Source of the DNA: Haloarcula pelagica
GTDB taxonomy: Archaea > Halobacteriota > Halobacteria > Halobacteriales > Haloarculaceae
DNA length: 64,000 bases
Direction of reading: 5' to 3'
NCBI RefSeq assembly: GCF_030127105.1
Contig: NZ_CP126161.1
Coordinates: forward strand, 1,674,001 to 1,738,000
Position 1 is the stretch's first letter; every line of letters starts with the position of its first letter. A program made the translations under genes and the position numbers. Below, piece by piece: positions 26,335 through 34,836 of this stretch. The notes under the pieces were generated by a model, which saw only the letters and a program-made list of their open reading frames with translations, had not been told where the DNA came from and ran no database searches.

Positions 26335-26724
26335 TCACTGGTTCCACGCCGAGAGGGCCTCGGCGACCGGCATGTCGAGCCAGTCGTCGCCGTCAAGCGG
26401 CAGGTCGGCGCTCTCGACGTGCGCCCGTGACGCGTCGAACCTGACGAGGTCGGCCGCAGCGAGCAGCGGCAGGTCGGCGTGATAGAGACGAATCTCCGTC
26501 TCGCGTCGCTCCTCGTCGGTCACTGCCGCGGATGATTTGTTCCGTTGCCGGGCGACGAGTCGCGTCGCGAGCTGGGAGACATCGATCGACCCCGACCGGC
26601 CGCTGAGGATCGAAAGGACCAGCCGCCGCCGGTAACTGCCCAGGACATCCACAGCGTCCCCGATCGATTGCACGGGCCGTTCGTTCTGTGACCTCATGCT
26701 CTCGGGTAACAGACTCATCCTCAT
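26335..26724 (-). CDS. DUF7344-type winged-helix regulator
   Basis: 129 aa. DAVDVLGSYRRRLVLSILSG is the first helix block of the DUF7344 HTH domain, IDVSQLATRLVARQ and the YHADLPLLAAADLV recognition segment follow. There is no membrane helix. Starts at 26724, 26718 or 26697 are all possible, and the TATA evidence is ambiguous (TATACC close to 26733). It lies downstream of a large Bat-type regulator on the same strand. Confidence 0.72.
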   Translation of the reverse strand: MRMSLLPESMRSQNERPVQSIGDAVDVLGSYRRRLVLSILSGRSGSIDVSQLATRLVARQRNKSSAAVTDEERRETEIRLYHADLPLLAAADLVRFDASRAHVESADLPLDGDDWLDMPVAEALSAWNQ

Positions 26725-26782
26725 GAACGGTATACCGGAACAGTCCGGCATCGTATCGGCATGGTGAGGTGTTCGACGCGGG

Positions 26783-29380
26783 TCAGTTCGGGTCCGAGGG
26801 ATCGACCGCGAAGTACTGTTCGAGGATCTTGGCCGTAGCGACCCGGAGGTGCTGGTGGAGGGTCGAGGAGGCGATGTCGAGCGCGTCGGCCAGTTCCTCG
26901 CCGGTCGTCCGGCGGCGCGGCCAGTCGAAGTATCCCGAACGGACGGCGGCTTCGAGGACGCTCCGCTGGCGGGCCGTGAGTTCGTCGGCGGTGTCGCCGG
27001 CCGACCACGCCGGCGGCGTCCGTTCGACCTCGCGTTTGGTGCGCATGGTCGCGTCGATGCCGCTCCGTTCGAGCCGCGCGATGTACGTCCGTACGTCGGT
27101 GTCAAGCGTCACGTCGACGACGAACTGCCCCGTCCCGCCCTCGACGGTCGCGGCGCGGACCCAGCCGCCGGCGTCGAGGATCGCACCGAACAGCGAGTCA
27201 CCGCCGAGTCGGAGTTCGAGTCGGGTGCCGCTGTCCGTCTCGATGGTCCGGAGCACCTCGATGCCCTCGGTCTCGGCGCTCGCAGTCCCGGTCTCGACGG
27301 GTGTCTGGCCGATGTCGACGTAGACCAGGTACCGGCCCGCTTCGACCGGGACGACACCGTCGAGGACCCACGTCCCGCCGAGCCGGTCGTTGAGCGCCAG
27401 CAGCGGGTCGGCCGCCGCCGCCAGTTCCAGTTCGAGTTCCTGAAACGCGCTGGCGTAGAGGAGCTTCTTCGTCTGGATCGCGTCGATAGCCGTTCCGATG
27501 ATCTGCCCCAGTTCGAGGAAGACGGCCTGCTCGCGCTCGCCGAAAGCGTCGTCCTCGCTCGCCCCGACCGACAGGACGCCGTGGACGACGCCGTCGTACT
27601 CGATCGGGACGTTTCCGAGCGCTCGAACGCCGGCGCTGGTCGCGGCGGCCCGAACCGACGCGGACAGTTCGGGATCGGTCTGGAGGTCCGTGACGACCGT
27701 GAGCGTGTTCGTCGCGGCTGCCGTCTCGATCGCCTCCTCGACAGCCCCGTCGTCGGCCGGTTCGAGCGACTCGAACGCCGCAGCGGACAGCCCGGCCCGG
27801 TGTTGCACCCGGAGCCGCTCGTCGGACGCTAACCGGAGCGTCGTCGCGACCGGATAGCGGTCCGAGTCGGCGAGGCTGGCACAGACGGCCGCCTCGATGG
27901 CGTCCCGGTCTGTCGCGCCGACGATAGCGCGGTTCACGTCACGGATGAGTTCGTTGACGTGGTTGAGTCGCCGGAGTTCGTCACGCTGTTGGGCCAGACG
28001 ACGTTCGGCGGCCTTTCGTTCGGTGACATCCCGCAGTGCCGAGAGGTGAACTCCGGGACGGACGTTCGCCGTCGCTGCGAAGTCGGCGATCCGTTCCGTG
28101 CCGTCGGGGCGGACGACAGAGAACTCTCCGCGAGACATCCCTTCGTCGAGGAACGTCGACCACGCGTCCACCACGTCGTACTCGGCGGGGGCGAACTCCG
28201 CGACGTTGTGGCCGATGAGTTCGTCTTCGGACAGCCCAAACAGCGCACACGCCGCGTCGTTGACAGCGAGATAGTCGCCCTCGTCGTCGGCCAGTATCAG
28301 TGCGTCGAGCGTCCCCTGGAAGACGGCCTCGAACTGCTGTTGGGTCTCCTTTCGCTCGGTGATATCCTCGAAGGTGACCACGACGCGGTGGACCGCGCCG
28401 TCGGCGTGGATCGGCGCGGCGCTGACCGCCACCCAGATGCGCGTGCCGTCGGCCCGCCTGAGCGTCTGTTCGTGCCCGAAGGTCGGTTCGCCGGTGCGCA
28501 GCGCGATCGTGAACGGGAACTCCTCGTCGGCCAACTCCTCGCCGTCGGGGCCGCGGACCTCCCAGGTCGGTTCCCGGAACGACTCGTCCAGCAGGCGATC
28601 GCGCGAGACGCCGAGGATGTCCTCGGCGCGTTCGTTGACCCGGACGAACTGACCGTCCGGCGTCAGCACACAGATGCCGACCGGACTCGCGTCCAGGAGC
28701 TGTTCGGTGAAATCCCGTTCCTGCTGGAGGGCCGTCTCACGCTCCTTTTGATCGGTGATGTCCCGGAAGTAGACCGACATCCCCGATGGGGAGGGGTAGG
28801 CGCGGATCTCGAACCACGTCGAGACGCTGTCGCCGTACCACTCCATGGTGACGGGCTCCTGGGTCTCCATGGCCCGCTCGAAGCGGTCCCGCATCGCCGA
28901 GTCCGCCGCCCCCGGGAACACCTCCCAGATGACCTCCCCGAGGAGGTCATCCCGTGCGTGGCCGAGCACTGCCTCGGCGAACTCGTTGACGTAGGTGTAG
29001 CGCCACTCCGTGTCCAGTGCGACGATGCTGTCGGAGACACGCGAGAGGACCGTCCCGAGAGAGAGCTGATCGGTCCCGGTCGGACGGCACAGATACAGCG
29101 TCGCGGCGCCGGTAGCGAGCGACAGGACGGTGACCGACAGATCCCGGGTCGTCCCGTCGGCCGCCGTCACGGTGACTTCCCGCGTCGTCGGTTCGAGCGA
29201 GCCGTCGGGTCGCTCGGCGAGTGTCGCACCCAGTACCGACACGACCGGTTCGCCGACGACCGCCTCGGCCGGTCGGCCGAAGACCGTCTCGACCCCCGGC
29301 GACGCCCAGTCGATCAGCCCGTCCTCGCCACTCGACAGGGCGCATTCGGGGATGGTGTGGGGGTCGGCGTGTGAAGCCAT
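26783..29380 (-). CDS. Multi-PAS, GAF, Bat-type HTH regulator
   Basis: 865 aa, no membrane helix. I count four PAS-like units (about 10-110, 115-230, 235-355, 360-470; e.g. LSRVSDSIVALDTEWRYTYV, GICVLTPDGQFVRVNERAEDI), a GAF-like domain (about 490-640), the Bat domain and a C-terminal HTH_10 with QRSVLEAAVRSGYFDWP, then a recognition helix SSTLHQHLRVA. Bat proteins control bacterio-opsin and redox genes in haloarchaea, but most paralogues have unknown targets. A cytosolic redox or light sensor-regulator is inferred. Confidence 0.85.
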   Translation of the reverse strand: MASHADPHTIPECALSSGEDGLIDWASPGVETVFGRPAEAVVGEPVVSVLGATLAERPDGSLEPTTREVTVTAADGTTRDLSVTVLSLATGAATLYLCRPTGTDQLSLGTVLSRVSDSIVALDTEWRYTYVNEFAEAVLGHARDDLLGEVIWEVFPGAADSAMRDRFERAMETQEPVTMEWYGDSVSTWFEIRAYPSPSGMSVYFRDITDQKERETALQQERDFTEQLLDASPVGICVLTPDGQFVRVNERAEDILGVSRDRLLDESFREPTWEVRGPDGEELADEEFPFTIALRTGEPTFGHEQTLRRADGTRIWVAVSAAPIHADGAVHRVVVTFEDITERKETQQQFEAVFQGTLDALILADDEGDYLAVNDAACALFGLSEDELIGHNVAEFAPAEYDVVDAWSTFLDEGMSRGEFSVVRPDGTERIADFAATANVRPGVHLSALRDVTERKAAERRLAQQRDELRRLNHVNELIRDVNRAIVGATDRDAIEAAVCASLADSDRYPVATTLRLASDERLRVQHRAGLSAAAFESLEPADDGAVEEAIETAAATNTLTVVTDLQTDPELSASVRAAATSAGVRALGNVPIEYDGVVHGVLSVGASEDDAFGEREQAVFLELGQIIGTAIDAIQTKKLLYASAFQELELELAAAADPLLALNDRLGGTWVLDGVVPVEAGRYLVYVDIGQTPVETGTASAETEGIEVLRTIETDSGTRLELRLGGDSLFGAILDAGGWVRAATVEGGTGQFVVDVTLDTDVRTYIARLERSGIDATMRTKREVERTPPAWSAGDTADELTARQRSVLEAAVRSGYFDWPRRRTTGEELADALDIASSTLHQHLRVATAKILEQYFAVDPSDPN

Positions 29381-29507
29381 CGCGTGTCGGTGACTGCCGT
29401 CGGCCGGGACGGCACGTCACGTCTACCCGAACCTGGTGCCAGAGCAGGATAACGGTTGTGACCCCGCGGAAGTCGGGACGTGCCACGCCGCGTGGGTAAC
29501 CGATTGT

Positions 29508-29516
29508 CATTTAATG
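29508..29516 (+). promoter_or_regulatory. TATA box for ileS
   Basis: CATTTAATG lies 27 nt before the ATG at 29538 and fits a leaderless transcript. The upstream in-frame start (29436) would lie before the promoter. Confidence 0.5.
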
Positions 29517-29537
29517 CCGGCGGCGAATACGACCGGT

Positions 29538-32500
29538 ATGGACCGATTCGCCGCGATCGACGACCAGTACGACCCGGAGGCCGTCGAGGAGACGGTCTTC
29601 GACTACTGGGACGATGTCGACGCCTACGAGCAGACGAAGGCACATCGTGCCGACGGGGAGACGTACTTCTTCGTCGACGGGCCACCCTACACCTCCGGCG
29701 CGGCCCACATGGGGACGACCTGGAACAAGACGCTGAAAGACCTCTACATCCGCTATCTCCGGATGCAGGGGTACGACGTTACGGACCGGCCGGGCTACGA
29801 CATGCACGGCCTCCCCATCGAGACGAAAGTCGAGGAGCGCCTGGACTTCGAGAACAAGAAAGACATCGAGCGCTTCGGCGAGGAGAACTTCATCGAGGAG
29901 TGCAAGGCCTTCGCCGAGGAGCAACTGGAGGGGCTCCAGACTGACTTCCAGGACTTCGGCGTCTGGATGGACTGGGACGATCCCTACAAGACGGTGAACC
30001 CGGAGTACATGGAGGCCGCCTGGTGGGGGTTCCAGCAGGCTCACGAGCGGGGCCTCGTCGAGCAGGGCAAACGCTCGATCAACCAGTGTCCCCGGTGTGA
30101 GACCGCCATCGCCAACAACGAGGTCGAGTATCACGACGTTGACAAACCGTCCATCTACGTGAAGTTTCCACTGAGCGAGGACGATCAGGGGGAGTCCTCG
30201 GAAAACACGAGCGGTGAAACCGCGAGTGCAGGCCGCGAGGGCAGCGTCGTCATCTGGACGACGACCCCCTGGACCATCGTGGCCAACACCTTCGTCGCCG
30301 TCGACGGGGACCTGGAGTACGTCGGCGTCGACGCCACCAAAGACGGCGAGACCGAACGCCTCTACGTCGCGAAACCGTGCGTCGAGGGCGTCCTGAAGGC
30401 CGGCCGCTACGAGGACTACGAGGTCGTCGAGGAACTGTCCGGCGAGGACCTCGTGGGCTGGGAGTACGACCACCCGCTGGCCGAGGAGGTGCCCGACCAC
30501 GCGAGCGCCGAGGGGTCGGGACAGGTCTACACCGCCGACTACGTCGAAGCGGACCGCACCGGGCTCGTCCACTCCGCGCCCGGCCACGGTGAGGAGGACT
30601 TCGAGCGCGGGCAGGAACTCGATCTGGAGGTGTTCTGCCCGGTCGGCAGCGACGGCGTCTACACCGACGCCGCCGGCAAGTACGAGGGCACCTTCGTCCG
30701 TGACGCCAACGACGACGTGATCGCCGACCTCGACGCGAAGGGCCTGTTGTTGGCCCACGAGGAGGGGCACTCGGTTCGGGAAGGGCAGTGCTGGCGCTGT
30801 GACACCGACATCGTCCGCATCGTCACCGACCAGTGGTTCATCACGGTCACCGACATCAAGGACGAACTGCTCGAAAACATCGAGGACAGCGAGTGGTACC
30901 CCTCGTGGGCCCGGGACAACCGCTTCAGGGACTTCGTCGAGGAAGCGCCGGACTGGAACGTCTCCCGGCAGCGCTACTGGGGCATCCCCATCCCGATCTG
31001 GACGCCCGAGGACTGGGACGGCTCGATGGACGATGTCGTCGTCGTCGGCGACCGCGCGGAACTGGCCGAGTCGGTCGACCAGGAGATCGACCCCGACGCC
31101 GTCGACCTCCACAAGGGGACCGTCGACGACCTGACGATCACCCGGGACGGGACGACCTACACCCGCGTCGGCGACGTGTTCGACGTGTGGCTCGACTCCT
31201 CGGTGGCGACGTGGGGGACGCTGGACTACCCCTCCGAGACGGAGGCCTTCGAGGAGCTGTGGCCCGCCGACCTCATCATGGAGGCCCACGACCAGACCCG
31301 CGGGTGGTTCTGGTCGCAACTGGGCATGTCGACGGCAGCGACCGGCGAGACCCCCTACAAGCAGGTGTTGATGCACGGCTACGCCAACATGCCCGACGGT
31401 CGCGGGATGTCCAAATCGAAGGGCGTGCTGGTCGACCCCCACGAGGTCATCGACGAGTACGGCCGTGACCCGATGCGACTCTTCCTGCTGTCCGTGACGG
31501 CCCAGGGCGAGGACATGAACTTCTCGTGGGACGAGACCGCCGAGATGCAACGGCGGCTCAACATCCTCTGGAACGTCGCTCGCTTCCCGCTGCCGTACAT
31601 GCGGGCCGACGACTTCGACCCCGAGGAGACGAGCGTTGGGGCGGAGTCCCAACGAGGTGAAGGCGGCGAAGCCGCCGGAACGGGCGTCGAGGACGTACAC
31701 GACGACCTCGAACTCGTCGACGAGTGGGTGCTCTCGCGGCTCCAGAGCGTCGAGGCCGCGATGACCGAGCACATGGAGAACTTCGAGAACGACAAGGCCG
31801 CCGACGAACTGCTCGATTTCGTCGTCGAGGACGTGTCCCGGTTCTACATCCAGGTCGTCCGCGAGCGGATGTGGGACGAGGCCGATTCGGACTCCAAGCG
31901 GGCCGCCTACGCGACGCTGTACCGGGTACTGGAGGACGTTGCGGCCCTGTTCGCGCCCTTTACCCCGTTCGTCGCCGAGGAGATCTACGACGCCCTCACC
32001 GGCGAGGCCGGCCACCCGACGGTCCACATGTGTGACTGGCCCGAACCGGACGAGTCGCTGCGCCAGCCCGAACTGGAGGACGAGATCGAGGTCGTCCGCG
32101 AGGTCGAGGAGGCCGGCTCGAACGCCCGCCAGCAGGCCGAGCGCAAGCTCCGCTGGCCGGTCACGCGCGTGATCGTCGACGTGGACAGCGCGGCCGTCGC
32201 CGACGCCGTCGCGTCCCAGACCGCGATCGTCGCCGACCGGCTGAACGCCCGGGCGGTCGAGGTCGTCGGCGCCGACGAGGAGTGGGGCGAACTGCGCTAC
32301 TCCGCCGCAGCCGACATGAGCGAACTCGGGCCCGCATTCGGTGACGACGCCGGCCGCGTCATGAACGCGCTCAACGACGCCCGCGTCACCGAGCGCTCGA
32401 TCGACGCGCTCGAAGCGGCCGTCGCCGACGAACTGGGCGAACCGGTCGACCTGACCGACGAGATGGTCGAGTTCCGCCGCGAGACGCCAAGCGGCGTCAC

Positions 32501-32846
32501 CGGGACCGAGTTCGCGGCACTGGACGGCGGCGGCGTCGTCTACGTCGACACGAAACTCACCGAGGACATCGAGAGCGAGGGGTACGCCCGCGAGGTCATC
32601 CGTCGCGTTCAGGAGATGCGCAAGGACCTCGAACTGGACATCGAGGAGCGAATCGTCGTCGATCTGGACGTTGCCGACGACCGCGTGGCCGCGCTGGTCG
32701 ACGAACACCGCGACCTGATCGCCGACGAAGTGCGGGCCGACGAGTTCGGCACCGTCGCCGACGGCCACCGCAAGACCTGGTCGGTCGAGGACGTGGCGAT
32801 GGAGATCGCCATCGCACCGGTCGCTGCGGCGGAAGCCTCGGACTGA
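29538..32846 (+). CDS. ileS: Isoleucyl-tRNA synthetase
   Basis: 1102 aa, class I. The HIGH-like site is HMGT in GPPYTSGAAHMGTTWNKTLKD (archaeal enzymes often have HLGT there), and the KMSKS equivalent is GMSKSKG. The CP1 editing domain lies between, with WTTTPWTI. The C-terminal anticodon-binding and DALR-like parts follow. Two stretches look inserted: about residues 219-235 (acidic, Ser/Thr-rich) and about 697-715 (VGAESQRGEGGEAAGTG), the latter coded by two hairpins. ATG at 29538 is chosen by the TATA box. Confidence 0.96.
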   Translation: MDRFAAIDDQYDPEAVEETVFDYWDDVDAYEQTKAHRADGETYFFVDGPPYTSGAAHMGTTWNKTLKDLYIRYLRMQGYDVTDRPGYDMHGLPIETKVEERLDFENKKDIERFGEENFIEECKAFAEEQLEGLQTDFQDFGVWMDWDDPYKTVNPEYMEAAWWGFQQAHERGLVEQGKRSINQCPRCETAIANNEVEYHDVDKPSIYVKFPLSEDDQGESSENTSGETASAGREGSVVIWTTTPWTIVANTFVAVDGDLEYVGVDATKDGETERLYVAKPCVEGVLKAGRYEDYEVVEELSGEDLVGWEYDHPLAEEVPDHASAEGSGQVYTADYVEADRTGLVHSAPGHGEEDFERGQELDLEVFCPVGSDGVYTDAAGKYEGTFVRDANDDVIADLDAKGLLLAHEEGHSVREGQCWRCDTDIVRIVTDQWFITVTDIKDELLENIEDSEWYPSWARDNRFRDFVEEAPDWNVSRQRYWGIPIPIWTPEDWDGSMDDVVVVGDRAELAESVDQEIDPDAVDLHKGTVDDLTITRDGTTYTRVGDVFDVWLDSSVATWGTLDYPSETEAFEELWPADLIMEAHDQTRGWFWSQLGMSTAATGETPYKQVLMHGYANMPDGRGMSKSKGVLVDPHEVIDEYGRDPMRLFLLSVTAQGEDMNFSWDETAEMQRRLNILWNVARFPLPYMRADDFDPEETSVGAESQRGEGGEAAGTGVEDVHDDLELVDEWVLSRLQSVEAAMTEHMENFENDKAADELLDFVVEDVSRFYIQVVRERMWDEADSDSKRAAYATLYRVLEDVAALFAPFTPFVAEEIYDALTGEAGHPTVHMCDWPEPDESLRQPELEDEIEVVREVEEAGSNARQQAERKLRWPVTRVIVDVDSAAVADAVASQTAIVADRLNARAVEVVGADEEWGELRYSAAADMSELGPAFGDDAGRVMNALNDARVTERSIDALEAAVADELGEPVDLTDEMVEFRRETPSGVTGTEFAALDGGGVVYVDTKLTEDIESEGYAREVIRRVQEMRKDLELDIEERIVVDLDVADDRVAALVDEHRDLIADEVRADEFGTVADGHRKTWSVEDVAMEIAIAPVAAAEASD
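30197..30223. repeat. Weak hairpin insert in ileS (CP1 region)
   Basis: CTCG...CGAG with a 7-nt loop overlaps a perfect GCGGT-GAA-ACCGC hairpin (30211-30223). The coded segment ESSENTSGETASAGRE is hydrophilic and lies between family-conserved strands. Confidence 0.4.
31634..31676. repeat. Double-hairpin in-frame insertion in ileS
   Basis: CGTTGGG/CCCAACG (31634-31640 with 31648-31654, 7-nt loop) then GGCGGC-GAA-GCCGCC (31662-31676). Both stems are perfect. The coded segment is Gly/Glu-rich and joins two conserved helices of the synthetase. Confidence 0.55.
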
Positions 32847-33053
32847 AGCCGGAGCCACCGAGCGGTGTGACGGCCACCCGGTCGTCGGTTGCTGCCGAGA
32901 CTGTCCACTGAGAGTGGTGTGACAAACCGGTGAGCGACTACACGTAACGTGTGACAAAAGCTACCAGACGAGACGTCGTACGTTCCCGTAGCGCTCGGTT
33001 CTCGACAGGCCGTGACACGGCGTGGACGGACCGCGAGCGCAGGGAGGACAACG

Positions 33054-33488
33054 ATGGCATCACTGGACACATTAGTCGAAAAGAAACGACTGGCACGACA
33101 GATCCCGGAAGGGGTCGCGACACGGGGCGAACTCGACCTGATCGACGAGATCTGTACCGAGGATGTCGCCGACCACAGCCCGCTGGGCGAGATCACGGGA
33201 CGGGACGCCCTGAAAGCACAGATCCGGTCGATCAGAAACGCCTTCGCGGACTTCTCGGCGACCGTCGAGGACAGCGTCGCCGAGGGCGACACTGTCGCGA
33301 TGCGGGTCACGCTGCGGGGCCGACACGTCGGCGAGTTCATGGGCATCGACGCGACCGACACCGAAGTCGAGGTCGACAACATGGTCTTCACCCGGATCGA
33401 GGACGACCGCATCGCCGAGCGATGGGTCCAACCGGACCTGCTGGGCCTCATGCAGCAGATCGGCGCGGTCGAACGCCCCGAGCCGTGA
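33054..33488 (+). CDS. SnoaL-like/ester cyclase family protein
   Basis: 144 aa. LARQIPEGVATRGELDLIDE and TEDVADHSPLGEITGRDALK are typical of SnoaL-like ester-cyclase proteins (NTF2 fold). The end has NMVFTRIEDDRIAERWVQPD. An AGGGAGG Shine-Dalgarno-like element about 8 nt before the ATG fixes the start and suggests a leadered mRNA. Substrate unknown. Confidence 0.82.
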   Translation: MASLDTLVEKKRLARQIPEGVATRGELDLIDEICTEDVADHSPLGEITGRDALKAQIRSIRNAFADFSATVEDSVAEGDTVAMRVTLRGRHVGEFMGIDATDTEVEVDNMVFTRIEDDRIAERWVQPDLLGLMQQIGAVERPEP

Positions 33489-33584
33489 GCGGCCACGGCA
33501 CGAGTACCTTTCTTTCCGCGAGCACGAGCGGATATCTTCGACGGACCGGAAACGGTTAGTCGGCCAGTCCGGTGTGCCAACGCA

Positions 33585-34835
33585 GTGACCGCACGCCGAC
33601 AGCTCCAGGCCCTGTTTCTCACACGCTTTGCCACCGCCTTCGGGATCGTCACGCTGCTGACGCTGTTGCCGACGTACATCGATCTCCTGGAACCGCAGGG
33701 GTTCGTGCTGGGGATGTTCGCGACCGGGCTGACGCTGGCCCAGGCCGGCGCGGTCGTGCCGGTGTCGTACCTGGGCGACCGCTTCGACAAGCGGACCGTA
33801 CTGCTCGCGGGGCTGGCGCTGGCGGCGGCCGTCTACGGACTGTTTCCGCTCGTCGACTCCAGTTGGGGCTTCGTCTTCGTCCGGGGGCTCCAGGGCATCG
33901 CGGCGACGACCGCCGGCCTGCTGGGCCTGGCGCTGGTCGGGCAGCTTGCACGGGACAGCGCCCGCGGGACCACTATCGGGACCTCGAACGCCTGGCGGTT
34001 CGCGGCGGCGATCGGCGGGTCGCTGTCTGCGGGCCTGTTGTACGACCGCTTTGGCTTCGACGCCGTCTTCGGGCTGCTCGTGGCGATCACGCTCGTCGCG
34101 TTCCTGGCGGTTCTGCTGTTCGTCGACCGCGACGAGACGACGACCGAGGGGTTCGCGCTGGCCGATCTGGCGCTCAACCGCCGCATCCTCACGATCACCA
34201 CGTTTCGCGCCCAGTACGCCGTCGCCGTGACGCTCGTCCGGACGTGGGTGCCGATCTTCGCCGGCGTCGCGGCCGCGGGCGGGCTGGGCTACAACGCGGC
34301 GGTCAACGGTGCGACCGCCGTCGCGGTCGTCCTCGCGGCCGAGAAGTTCACGAACATGTGCTGTCAGCCCTACACCGGTGGCCTCTCCGACCGGCAGGGC
34401 CGGGCGCGGTTCGTCTTCCTCGGCGGGCTGGCCTACGGGCTCGTGGCCGTGGTCGTTCCCTTCACCCCCGCCATCGGCGCGACACTGGGGCTCCCGTCGG
34501 TGTTCCCGTTCTTCGGGGACCTCTCGCCCGCCTTCCTCCCGCTGATCGCGCTGAACGGGCTGCTCGGCGTCGCGGACTCGATCCGCGAGCCCGCGAGCAT
34601 GGCGCTGTTCGCCGACGAGGGGAGCGGCGAGGGCGTTGCGTCGAGCTTCGGCGTCCGCGATCTGGTCTGGCGGCCCGGCGCCGTGCTGGCACCGCTGGCC
34701 GGCGGCTGGCTGACGACGAACGTCGGCATGGAGTGGGTGTTCTACCTGGGCGCGGCGTCGGCGTTCACCGGCGTCGCGGTGTTCGCCGGTGTCCTCACCT
34801 ACCGCCACGGGCGCTCGGGGCTGACCGCCTGGTGA
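33585..34835 (+). CDS. Major facilitator superfamily transporter
   Basis: 416 aa from GTG at 33585, about 12 hydrophobic segments. The family signature DRFDKR between helices 2 and 3 is at GDRFDKRTV, and GGLSDRQGRARFVF is the matching loop in the second half. Probably a drug or metabolite exporter, substrate unknown. It ends 1 nt from the convergent MutS-like gene. Confidence 0.9.
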   Translation: MTARRQLQALFLTRFATAFGIVTLLTLLPTYIDLLEPQGFVLGMFATGLTLAQAGAVVPVSYLGDRFDKRTVLLAGLALAAAVYGLFPLVDSSWGFVFVRGLQGIAATTAGLLGLALVGQLARDSARGTTIGTSNAWRFAAAIGGSLSAGLLYDRFGFDAVFGLLVAITLVAFLAVLLFVDRDETTTEGFALADLALNRRILTITTFRAQYAVAVTLVRTWVPIFAGVAAAGGLGYNAAVNGATAVAVVLAAEKFTNMCCQPYTGGLSDRQGRARFVFLGGLAYGLVAVVVPFTPAIGATLGLPSVFPFFGDLSPAFLPLIALNGLLGVADSIREPASMALFADEGSGEGVASSFGVRDLVWRPGAVLAPLAGGWLTTNVGMEWVFYLGAASAFTGVAVFAGVLTYRHGRSGLTAW

Positions 34836-34836
34836 G

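Noticed and set aside
29511..32957. Minus-strand ORF of 1148 aa
   Set aside because: Full antisense of ileS; long only because of high GC at third positions.
33072..34808. Minus-strand ORF of 578 aa
   Set aside because: Antisense of the SnoaL-like and MFS genes; no recognisable motif.
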